Source of the DNA: CAYUUR01 sp052034685
GTDB taxonomy: Bacteria; Patescibacteriota; Saccharimonadia; Saccharimonadales; CAYUUR01
DNA: 47,481 nucleotides
Reading direction: 5' to 3'
NCBI GenBank assembly: GCA_052034685.1
Contig: JBPOIH010000010.1
Span: 1-47,481, forward strand
Position 1 is the stretch's first letter; each line of letters begins with the position of its first letter. The notes beneath the pieces are model-generated. The model was not told where the DNA came from. It worked only from the letters and a program-made list of their open reading frames with translations, and searched no databases. Shown here piece after piece: positions 41,741 through 47,481 of the stretch. A program made the position numbers and the translations under genes.

Positions 41741-41766
41741 AAATTATCTCTGTTTTACGCTATTAT
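41738..41766 (+). promoter_or_regulatory. Promoter of tRNA-Val
   Basis: TTGAAA (41738-41743) and TATTAT (41761-41766) are 17 bases apart. The first three bases of the -35 belong to the 127-bp module. Confidence 0.65.
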
Positions 41767-41787
41767 CTGACGGTTAGTTTAAAGTAT

Positions 41788-41864
41788 GGGTGATTAGCTC
41801 AGTTGGCTAGAGCACCTCGTTTACACCGAGGGGGTCGGGGGTTCGAATCCCTCATCACCCACCA
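41788..41864 (+). tRNA. tRNA-Val (anticodon TAC)
   Basis: Acceptor GGGTGAT pairs with ATCACCC, the D-arm is normal, anticodon stem CCTCG/CGAGG encloses loop TTTACAC with anticodon TAC, the T-loop is TTCGAAT, and CCA is encoded at 41862-41864. Its last 22 bases are repeated at 42065-42086. Confidence 0.97.
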
Positions 41865-41900
41865 AGAAAAGAGTCCGGTTTGTCCGGGCTTTTTTCTTGG
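41862..41900 (+). terminator. Terminator starting at the CCA of tRNA-Val
   Basis: CCAAGAAAAGAGTCCGG pairs with TCCGGGCTTTTTTCTTGG around a short loop, so the CCA end itself is part of the stem. Confidence 0.85.
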
Positions 41901-41925
41901 CTTGGTTATGGTGGTTTCCGGTTCA

Positions 41926-42064
41926 CCGATCTGACAGCTTTAGCTGGCAGAGGTCGGGAGGTTCGGTCATTAGTCTGCTGCCCGAGGCAACTCGGCGCAC
42001 AGATTAATGTGCGTTACCCCTCATCTGCTTTGTAAGATGCAGTTTCGGGCCTGCGGAAAGTAGG
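41926..42064 (+). other. Gene-free structured stretch between tRNA-Val and its 3'-end copy
   Basis: No gene is visible. Several hairpins can be drawn: an interrupted stem from CCGATCTG/CAGC to GCTG/CAGA..TCGG (41926-41957), CCGAG-GCAA-CTCGG with a GNRA loop (41982-41995), and CGCACA-GATTAA-TGTGCG (41996-42013). CTTTGTAAG near 42030 looks like a tRNA-Thr anticodon loop without a matching stem. It may be a folded RNA or decayed tRNA sequence. Confidence 0.4.
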
Positions 42065-42086
42065 TCGAATCCCTCATCACCCACCA
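42065..42086 (+). repeat. Copy of the tRNA-Val 3' end
   Basis: These 22 bases are identical to 41843-41864: the tRNA-Val T-loop through CCA. The rest of the tRNA is missing. This is the form left by integrases that use the T-loop-to-3'-end part of tRNA genes as attachment site. Here the two copies enclose only 200 bp. Confidence 0.9.
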
Positions 42087-42220
42087 CAAGGTTCTTAATC
42101 AAACACCCACCACCGCTTGGTCGGGGTTCTTCGTTGTCCGAAATCAGGTCTAAAACACTCTTGTGCCCAAGTTTGCAGTGCTTACTGAAGAGATAAACGT
42201 GATGAACATCCTGTACTAAT

Positions 42221-42249
42221 TTGTATCGAGACGCGATATTGATTAAACT
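42221..42249 (+). promoter_or_regulatory. Promoter of the WhiB-like gene
   Basis: TTGTAT (42221-42226) and TAAACT (42244-42249) are 17 bases apart, followed by a short leader with a GGAGG ribosome binding site six bases before ATG 42271. Confidence 0.5.
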
Positions 42250-42270
42250 CAGACCCAATGGAGGTAATTA

Positions 42271-42594
42271 ATGGCCGAACATTTATGTACACAAGTGGAC
42301 GAAAGCTTTTCATCCAGAAACGTGCTGCGACGCGGTCCTGGTAATAATGTGAATACAGATGAGGTGGGACGACTGGCTCGGCTTGCGGTTCAGTATTGCT
42401 CAGTGTGCCCAAGTCTGGAGCCTTGTCTTAAAAGTGCACCAGATATCTCTCGGGGCGGCGAGGAAATAGTATTACTGGGCGGACAGCTGTTCAAAAACGG
42501 AGCACCAGCCCGTGAGGATGTGCAGAAGGTGTTTGTTGAAGAAGTAGGGCTCTGGGAGTCACATTTTAGCGCTTCGCCTACTGCCCATACTTGA
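42271..42594 (+). CDS. Small four-cysteine protein resembling WhiB regulators
   Basis: A 107-residue protein with Cys6, then Cys43-x2-Cys46-x5-Cys52 (YCSVCPSLEPC) and a later LLGGQLF segment. WhiB-family Fe-S regulators have the same order: one Cys, a spacer, C-x2-C-x5-C and a G[V/I]WGG turn. The resemblance is in pattern only; the WhiB Trp is missing and I cannot check homology. A strong GGAGG ribosome binding site supports expression. It sits alone between tRNA-Val and tRNA-Phe, a typical place for transferred genes. It could also be a small zinc-binding protein. Confidence 0.6.
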   Translation: MAEHLCTQVDESFSSRNVLRRGPGNNVNTDEVGRLARLAVQYCSVCPSLEPCLKSAPDISRGGEEIVLLGGQLFKNGAPAREDVQKVFVEEVGLWESHFSASPTAHT

Positions 42595-42619
42595 GTTAAC
42601 AAACAACAGGGGTTATAAT
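42591..42619 (+). promoter_or_regulatory. Promoter of the tRNA-Phe transcript
   Basis: TTGAGT (42591-42596) and a perfect TATAAT (42614-42619) are 17 bases apart. The start near 42626 lies about 120 bases before the mature tRNA-Phe, and the intervening stretch contains a partial tRNA-Phe copy. Confidence 0.7.
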
Positions 42620-42638
42620 GACCAGGTCTTATTGGTGT

Positions 42639-42695
42639 GGCTCTTTAGCTCATCGCCTGCGAAGCAGCGTCATGAATAATTGTAGAGCAGAGGCC
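42639..42695 (+). pseudogene. 5'-half copy of tRNA-Phe with enlarged D-loop
   Basis: GGCTCTTTAGCTCA and GTAGAGCAGAGGCC match tRNA-Phe positions 1-14 and the D-arm/anticodon-stem region exactly. Between them are 29 bases instead of four, able to form a hairpin (CGCCTGC-GAA-GCAGCG). Anticodon, T-arm and 3' end are absent. It lies within the leader of the tRNA-Phe transcript. It is either a decayed duplicate or a regulatory decoy. Confidence 0.75.
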
Positions 42696-42748
42696 AGGCC
42701 GTCGTACATGCGGCATAAAATAAGGCGTACAGCACATAATCACTATGT

Positions 42749-42824
42749 GGCTCTTTAGCTCAGTTGGTAGAGCAGAGGCCTGAAGAGCCTTGTGTCCCCA
42801 GTTCGAGTCTGGGAGGAGCCACCA
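42749..42824 (+). tRNA. tRNA-Phe (anticodon GAA)
   Basis: Acceptor GGCTCTT pairs with AGGAGCC (one G-T), anticodon loop CTGAAGA gives GAA, T-loop TTCGAGT, CCA encoded at 42822-42824. A small hairpin (CACATA-ATCAC-TATGTG) immediately precedes the tRNA. Confidence 0.97.
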
Positions 42825-42862
42825 AGAAAAAAACCCTAGCTTGTCTAGGGCTTTTTTCTTGG
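42822..42862 (+). terminator. Terminator starting at the CCA of tRNA-Phe
   Basis: CCAAGAAAAAAACCCTAG pairs with CTAGGGCTTTTTTCTTGG around loop CTTGT; almost perfect symmetry, with CCA in the stem. Confidence 0.88.
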
Positions 42863-42871
42863 TTGAGTCTT

Positions 42872-42985
42872 TCCCGGGTTCGAACTGGAACGGCGAAGCC
42901 GCAGTTCGCTCACGAACCTCGCCCGCAGAAGCTTGCTTCGAGGACGAGGTGAAGTTGTGCCGCAGGCAGCCCGGAAGGTTCCCCT
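42872..42985 (+). other. Structured stretch behind tRNA-Phe
   Basis: No convincing gene. CGAACTG (42881-42887) and CGGC (42891-42894) pair with GCCG and CAGTTCG (42898-42908), a strong bulged hairpin. GAAGC-TT-GCTTC follows. TCGAACTGG (42880-42888) is complementary to the T-arm of tRNA-Phe. Confidence 0.4.
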
Positions 42986-42988
42986 TAG

Positions 42989-43519
42989 TTACGCAGCCCG
43001 CAGCAAAACACGTGCAGCATTAGAAACATCAAGTAAAGGTGGCTCAGTCAGGGTGTCTGGCTTGTTTGGTTCCTGTGAATCTTTTGGAGCCAGTTCGTTC
43101 ATGACATCGGATACTTCTTGGCGAGTAACCTGTCTGTCCCCAAAGGCTGACTGTAGCTTTAGTGCAGCGTATTTCTCAATAATATCGACGCTATTCATCC
43201 CGGCACGGATAAAGCCTGATACCGCAGATGAGCCAAGCATATTCCTTACCGCAGCTACAGCAACTTCAAGTGCCGCGGCTTGAGTTAAGGCAAACTGGCT
43301 CAAATCAGTTGCGAGCAGGGTATCGGCGTTCACTATGCATGCCAAAGAAGTTACGTCACGACCATCGTTGCCTTGGTACTCAATGAAGCGCCATTTGCTA
43401 CCATCTGGTTCTAGGTAGGTATCGCCCGCAAACCACACATGAACCGCCCAACGATCTCTGTAATCAGTGTCAAGGGGCATTTCTGGGGTGATGTATGGAG
43501 TTAGTTCGGCGCGTTCCAT
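42989..43519 (-). CDS. Soluble protein of unknown function
   Basis: A 176-residue protein without membrane spans or known motifs. The N-terminal part (about 20-60) is rich in Trp and aromatic residues (DRWAVHVWFAGDTYLEPDGS then KWRFIEY). The middle is Ala-rich and helical, and the C-terminus is Pro/Asp-rich. It starts 18 bases after the upstream gene at 43538, so the two are cotranscribed. I do not recognise it. Confidence 0.65.
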   Translation of the reverse strand: MERAELTPYITPEMPLDTDYRDRWAVHVWFAGDTYLEPDGSKWRFIEYQGNDGRDVTSLACIVNADTLLATDLSQFALTQAAALEVAVAAVRNMLGSSAVSGFIRAGMNSVDIIEKYAALKLQSAFGDRQVTRQEVSDVMNELAPKDSQEPNKPDTLTEPPLLDVSNAARVLLRAA

Positions 43520-43537
43520 AGCTCTTTCTTAGTATCT

Positions 43538-44389
43538 TTATTCATAGAAGTTGCTCATAGCATCACCGAAGTCTATGCCGGGGTTTTGCTCTGCCCAGGC
43601 AACCATATTGGCGAAGTCTTCACTGAGTAGTGCTTTGGTTGTTGCGGTAGATTCAATTGTGTAACTTGCTATGGCGTTCTTGCCTGATTCGGGGTTTTGC
43701 TCGTTACCGCCGATAAACATGCTGCCAACCAGTGCGCTTACGGCCAGAACGCCAGCTGCCACCGCCTTAGAAAACCGCGAAAACCGTGGTTTCTTTTCTG
43801 TAACGGTGGCTTGCGGGGGCTGTTCGGTCGGCTGAATAGGTTTGACTGGTTCAATTGCCTTCTCTTCAGCTGCTGGCACTTCATCTTCTTCAGGTTGCTC
43901 GGCATGCTCTGTGTTTTCTGGTTGTTCCGGCTCGGTACCGCCAGGGATAAACCGGTCATATATTCGTGATCTTGTCTCTTCTGGAAGTGCAGTTACGTTT
44001 GGCAATGGTTTACGGAGTGCTGACTTAGGCACGCTAACCAATGCTTCTTCTCGTTTCAGCCAGGTTGAGTCTGTGGGGTCGCCTTGATCGATACTATTGC
44101 GGGGGACAAGTGCATAGACCATGCTTCCGTCCTCTGCAGTGCGTTCGATCTCAATCAGCTCGGGTATTTCAGACTCTAAGGTGTGATCGAGATCAAGCAA
44201 TGCCGCCTCGTCACGTAATGAGTGCTTGAGTTCTTGCATCGGGTCTAGGACAACTTCTATAGCTTCGATCTGTGTTGCTTCCCGGAATGCTTGGCGCGCT
44301 GCTCGAATAACACGATGCTCACAGATACGGTTAAACTGGGCATAAGGGTCTACCTCTGGTATGTGGTTGGGCTTGTCCATCTGGTACAT
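43538..44389 (-). CDS. Single-span membrane protein with Pro/Glu-rich linker
   Basis: A 283-residue protein of unknown family. A soluble helical N-terminal domain (about 1-150) is followed by an acidic Pro/Glu-rich linker (about 150-200), a basic KKPRFSRFSK patch, one membrane span (AVAAGVLAVSALVGSMFIGG) and a short exported C-terminus. I chose ATG 44389: a CATAAT -10 box ends seven bases before it. ATGs at 44398 and 44380 are alternatives. The divergent ABC transporter shares the upstream region. Cotranscribed with the gene at 42989. Confidence 0.7.
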   Translation of the reverse strand: MYQMDKPNHIPEVDPYAQFNRICEHRVIRAARQAFREATQIEAIEVVLDPMQELKHSLRDEAALLDLDHTLESEIPELIEIERTAEDGSMVYALVPRNSIDQGDPTDSTWLKREEALVSVPKSALRKPLPNVTALPEETRSRIYDRFIPGGTEPEQPENTEHAEQPEEDEVPAAEEKAIEPVKPIQPTEQPPQATVTEKKPRFSRFSKAVAAGVLAVSALVGSMFIGGNEQNPESGKNAIASYTIESTATTKALLSEDFANMVAWAEQNPGIDFGDAMSNFYE

Positions 44390-44467
44390 ATATTGCATTA
44401 TGGCACGCCGCGCCACTACCGTAAAGCACTGTGTCTGTCTCTGTGGAATGTAGGGCACAAAATACTG

Positions 44468-44496
44468 TTGTTTGAGGAGCGCGCCTCGCGTATGAT
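44468..44496 (+). promoter_or_regulatory. Promoter of the MacB/LolD-type ABC transporter
   Basis: TTGTTT (44468-44473) and TATGAT (44491-44496) are 17 bases apart. The spacer contains a GC-rich near-palindrome (GAGG-AGCGCG-CCTC), a possible operator. Confidence 0.6.
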
Positions 44497-44509
44497 AACC
44501 ATAACTCCT

Positions 44510-45316
44510 ATGAACAATACTGATACCCAAGGTCTCGAACAGCAGCTACTGCAGAAGTACGACGGAGATGTCGTAAAAATACTTGAAGTCCTTGAGCGCT
44601 TGAAGTCACAGAGCAACCGCAAAGAGCGCAAGGCTGCCACTGGTAAAGTTGTCGTATCGCTTGCAGAAGCAGAGAAATCCTACAAGGTTGGCCGCAAAAA
44701 TATCGCTGCCTTGCATGGGGTTTCGCTTGATGTCAGAGAAGGCGAGTATGTAGCGATCACTGGGCCAAGTGGGTCAGGTAAGAGTACTCTGCTACAGCTG
44801 ATTGGTGCGCTCGACAAACCGACGACTGGTGTCGTGAAGGTGAACGATCAAGACATTGCCAAGCTATCAGACAAACAGCTGTCGGTCTTTCGTAACAAAA
44901 CCATCGGCTTTGTGTTTCAGTTTTTTTACTTACAGCCGTTTTTAGATCTCAAGACTAACCTAGAGGTGCCAGCTATGTTTGCTCGTACGCCGCGATCAAA
45001 ACGCCGTGAGCACGCTGAACTGCTGGCAGGCCGCGTGGACATTACCGATAGACTCAGGCATCTGCCAAACGAGCTATCGGGTGGCCAGATGCAGCGTGCC
45101 GCAATTGCCCGGGCACTTATGAACAACCCCAAGATATTGCTGGCTGATGAACCTACCGGCAACCTTGACCGCAAAAACGCCTTTGCCATCATGGAGCTCT
45201 TTGACGCCATTCGTGAACAGTTTGGTACGACGGTTATCGTCGTGACCCATGACGCTGCCCTGGCAGCGCGTGCTGACCGAGAGATTCGCTTGCAAGATGG
45301 GAGGGTTATCGGATGA
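44510..45316 (+). CDS. ABC transporter ATPase, MacB/LolD type
   Basis: A 268-residue ATPase with a 50-residue N-terminal helical extension (NNTDTQGLEQQLLQKYDGDV then VKILEVLERL). Walker A is GPSGSGKST, then the Q-loop region FVFQFFYLQP, signature LSGGQMQRAAIARAL, Walker B ILLADEPTGNLD and H-loop VVTHD. ADEPTGNLD is typical of the MacB/LolD/FtsE branch. I chose ATG 44510, about seven bases after the predicted transcript start; an ATG at 44492 lies in the -10 box. It overlaps the permease gene by four bases. Confidence 0.93.
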   Translation: MNNTDTQGLEQQLLQKYDGDVVKILEVLERLKSQSNRKERKAATGKVVVSLAEAEKSYKVGRKNIAALHGVSLDVREGEYVAITGPSGSGKSTLLQLIGALDKPTTGVVKVNDQDIAKLSDKQLSVFRNKTIGFVFQFFYLQPFLDLKTNLEVPAMFARTPRSKRREHAELLAGRVDITDRLRHLPNELSGGQMQRAAIARALMNNPKILLADEPTGNLDRKNAFAIMELFDAIREQFGTTVIVVTHDAALAARADREIRLQDGRVIG

Positions 45317-47223
45317 TACGCGTGAAAGATGCTCTGACACTGTCGCTTACAAAGCTCAAGACACGACGTATCCGTCTTGCAGTGATGATTGTCGTTTCTG
45401 GACTGTTCTTTGTCTTGCTGGTGTTTGCATCGTTAGTATTCAACGGAGCGACTGATAGTATTGATGAGTTTAGCCAGGATGGCCTTGGTGGTCGTTACAT
45501 CGTCAAGGTTGAATCGATTGATGACCCAGAGTTTGCCATGTACGAAGACAAAGCCCTCCAAGACAAAGCCAAGGCGGCCGACAAGCAACTGATTGCGGCC
45601 AAAAAGGCAGAGGCCAAACGCCTCGGCATCGAGTACGACCCGGCCACTGAACAGCAATCAGTTATTGATGATGGCTCAGGCAGTGGCTTGCGCGTGCAAG
45701 AAACCCCACAAAGCAAAGCACTCTTGCAAGGTTTCCGTGAAGATTTCTCAGAACCTTTCTTTAAGGCATTAGACAAGGTCAAGCAAGCCTATGCTGCGAC
45801 TGGCCGGTTCTTTGGCATTACTTTGTATTCTGGTGGTGGCAGTGGTGACCTTCCGGCAATCGTGCCAATCAAAAACAACAAAGAAATAACGATTACCGAG
45901 GACAGCCCAGGTACAGCTGGTTTTGCATCAATTACAAGCGGTTTGACGGCGCTGGATGACGAAGTCCTCAAGTCATTTGTGATAGAAGGCCAAGACCTAC
46001 AGACAGACAAGTCTGGGGTTGTCCCTGTGGTTGCCCCGTATACGGCAGTTGAGGAAGCAGTTGGATTTGTACCGCTTGGCGCAAAGGCTTCATCGGCTCA
46101 GCGTTTGGAACGCCTCAAAGAAGTCCGTGCCAAGGCAGCGGGTACTACCTTTACGGTATGTATTCGTAACAGTACTTCACAAGAACGTCAGGCCATGGCG
46201 ACCGACCAGCTGAAAGAAATCAAACAGAACAAGGGTAATAAACAGTACATACAGCCAGAAGTTATCTATGGTCTGGCCAGTAAACCGTGTCAGGACGTTG
46301 TAGTAACCAAAGACGTGCGTACTGCAGACACAAAGACTCTGGACGCAAAGCAACTGGCGTTTGATCAGAAGTTTGGCAAGCCAAAACCTCAGCAGAGGAT
46401 TATGACATTCAAGATTGTTGGCGTAGCACCAGACATGAATACGTTTGAAGACGGTTTCAAGGTAAGTTCTATCCTGAGTGGTCTGGTTGCATCCAACCTT
46501 GGTACTGGCTGGTTTGTGCCGTTGTCTGCTCGTACAGCGATGCCTGAGTATGATACCGCCTGGGCAACAATAGGTAAGACAGCATCTTATCAAGACCAAG
46601 TACTCCTGGAGTTTGCGTCTGCAGATGAAGCCAAGAAGTTTGTTGATGAACAAACCTGTGAACCGTCGTACACGTCATTTGAGGATCCGTTTGTTGACTG
46701 TAGAAAAGAAGACAAGCTGTTTTTGATCGGCAGCTACGGCAGTAACAGTGTTGCGCTGGAACAGGCCCGTACGTGGTTTGAATCCGCCTTTGTGCAGGCC
46801 GCACTGGTGATAGCAGGTATTTCAGCAATTATTATGATGGGTACCGTGGGTAAAGTTATAGCTGATAGCCGCCGTGAGACAGCAGTATTCCGCGCGATTG
46901 GTGCTAAGCGCAGTGACATTGCCATCGTGTACGTGCTGTATACGCTCTTGCTCGGTGTTATTATTGCCAGCTTTGCGTTGGTACTTGGCTTTGGCTTGGC
47001 CTACCTACTGAACGGCCGCTACATGGCTGAGCTGAGTGTAGAGGCGCTCACGATCTTTAACTCGCAAGATCTCGACCGACAGTTTATCCTGATTGGCGTC
47101 AACGCGATGCAGTTGATGCAGCTGGTGGCGATTATCCTTGGAGCAGCATTGCTAAGCGCTGTTTTACCGCTGTTTAACAACCTCAAACGTAATCCAATCA
47201 AGGACATGCGCGACGAGCGCTAA
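45313..47223 (+). CDS. ABC transporter permease, MacB/FtsX type
   Basis: A 636-residue permease. One membrane span near the N-terminus (about 22-42) and a large exported region of about 430 residues precede three C-terminal spans (about 500-620) forming the FtsX domain, with RETAVFRAIGAKRSDIA between spans. This is MacB-like mechanotransmission topology. It works with the ATPase encoded just upstream to push a substrate or signal across the envelope. The substrate is unknown. The exported part contains long Lys/Ala/Asp helical stretches (DKALQDKAKAADKQLIAAKK). Confidence 0.92.
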   Translation: MIRVKDALTLSLTKLKTRRIRLAVMIVVSGLFFVLLVFASLVFNGATDSIDEFSQDGLGGRYIVKVESIDDPEFAMYEDKALQDKAKAADKQLIAAKKAEAKRLGIEYDPATEQQSVIDDGSGSGLRVQETPQSKALLQGFREDFSEPFFKALDKVKQAYAATGRFFGITLYSGGGSGDLPAIVPIKNNKEITITEDSPGTAGFASITSGLTALDDEVLKSFVIEGQDLQTDKSGVVPVVAPYTAVEEAVGFVPLGAKASSAQRLERLKEVRAKAAGTTFTVCIRNSTSQERQAMATDQLKEIKQNKGNKQYIQPEVIYGLASKPCQDVVVTKDVRTADTKTLDAKQLAFDQKFGKPKPQQRIMTFKIVGVAPDMNTFEDGFKVSSILSGLVASNLGTGWFVPLSARTAMPEYDTAWATIGKTASYQDQVLLEFASADEAKKFVDEQTCEPSYTSFEDPFVDCRKEDKLFLIGSYGSNSVALEQARTWFESAFVQAALVIAGISAIIMMGTVGKVIADSRRETAVFRAIGAKRSDIAIVYVLYTLLLGVIIASFALVLGFGLAYLLNGRYMAELSVEALTIFNSQDLDRQFILIGVNAMQLMQLVAIILGAALLSAVLPLFNNLKRNPIKDMRDER

Positions 47224-47230
47224 CAGTCGC

Positions 47231-47259
47231 TTGCAGCAAACGCCATCCTCAGGTATAAT
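47231..47259 (+). promoter_or_regulatory. Promoter of tRNA-Gly
   Basis: TTGCAG (47231-47236) and a perfect TATAAT (47254-47259) are 17 bases apart, with a short leader before the tRNA. Confidence 0.75.
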
Positions 47260-47283
47260 TTCCCCCTGTTAGCGTGCATTTGC

Positions 47284-47359
47284 GCGGGCATAGCTCAGTT
47301 GATAGAGCGCTTCCTTGCCAAGGAAGAGGCCAGGAGTTTGAGTCTCCTTGCCCGCACCA
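47284..47359 (+). tRNA. tRNA-Gly (anticodon GCC) with altered D/T-loop contact
   Basis: Acceptor GCGGGCA pairs with TGCCCGC, anticodon stem CTTCC/GGAAG encloses TTGCCAA with anticodon GCC, CCA is encoded. The T-loop is TTTGAGT (position 56 U instead of C) and the D-loop has GTTGATA (position 19 A instead of G). The usual G19-C56 contact is thus replaced by A19-U56. Confidence 0.95.
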
Positions 47360-47383
47360 AAAGTTGACTTTCAAGAAATTTGT

Positions 47384-47406
47384 CGCCCGAATGGGCGGCA
47401 TTTTTT
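47384..47406 (+). terminator. Terminator of tRNA-Gly
   Basis: CGCCC-GAAT-GGGCG followed by GCA and six T residues, a standard intrinsic terminator. Unlike the other tRNA terminators here it does not include the CCA. The last 75 bases of the window hold no gene I can see, only a GCAGCC-GTA-GGCTGC hairpin. Confidence 0.88.
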
Positions 47407-47481
47407 ATGGCTGCACGTAGTGCCAGCCAAATGTTTTCAGGGGGAGAAACAGAAAAATGGGCAGCCGTAGGCTGCGCCTGT

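Noticed and set aside
42010..42086. A second complete tRNA (Thr- or Val-like) behind tRNA-Val
   Set aside because: Only the 22-base 3' end and an isolated anticodon-like loop are present; no 5' acceptor strand, D-arm or T-stem can be paired.
42790..43283. Plus-strand frames at 42790-43023 and 42933-43283
   Set aside because: They run through tRNA-Phe and antisense to the gene at 42989-43519 and lack ribosome binding sites.

Overview
This window most likely comes from a member of the Candidate Phyla Radiation (Patescibacteria), probably Candidatus Saccharibacteria (TM7). That is an inference from gene content. The genes are compact, the alanyl-tRNA synthetase lacks its C-terminal domain, an FtsA/PilM-like ATPase sits beside a membrane protein with a baseplate-J-like segment, and there are many small single-span membrane proteins of unknown family. 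The genetic code looks standard: several genes end cleanly in TGA.

Layout. Bases 1-6491 hold the start of a leftward gene that leaves the window, alaS, and a rightward run of FtsA/PilM-like ATPase, baseplate-J-like membrane protein, ruvX and mltG. Bases 6500-10800 hold two paralogous membrane-anchored proteins, a signal-peptide protein, lepB, and a LysM-CHAP wall hydrolase that appears to start at ATT. Bases 10850-20480 are housekeeping: obgE, sbcB, pheA, uvrA, a DedA protein and ribosomal protein bL25. Bases 20486-27323 are all leftward: three more copies of the paralogous family, a Pro/Ser-rich membrane protein and a pair of ABC exporters. Bases 27431-34190 hold trhO, uvrC, an SGNH hydrolase, an aminopeptidase P-like enzyme, a YvlD-like protein, secG and an anchored family-5 solute-binding protein.

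Bases 34370-39525 are a 5.15-kb integrative element sitting exactly at the 3' end of a tRNA-Leu(CAG) gene. It carries a large serine recombinase, a possible directionality factor, a small HTH protein, a structured leader behind a perfect consensus promoter, and a four-gene cargo (HAD-like, SDR, Nudix, ChbG/YdjC). The element has pushed the tRNA terminator 5 kb away from the tRNA. Bases 39787-47481 hold an FAD-linked oxidase, a tRNA region (Leu-GAG, Val-TAC, Phe-GAA), a small four-cysteine WhiB-like protein, two unknown proteins, a MacB/LolD-type ABC transporter and tRNA-Gly(GCC).

The most unusual material is around the tRNA genes. Their terminators start within the tRNA CCA end. tRNA-Leu(CAG), tRNA-Leu(GAG) and tRNA-Val are each followed 175-222 bp later by a second copy of their own T-loop/3'-end sequence. 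Both tRNA-Leu genes carry a 127-bp module that is 126/127 identical although the tRNAs and terminators have diverged. tRNA-Phe is preceded by a copy of its own 5' half with an enlarged D-loop. A second recurring theme is a -10 hexamer only 6-11 nt before many start codons with no ribosome binding site, which suggests frequent leaderless transcription.
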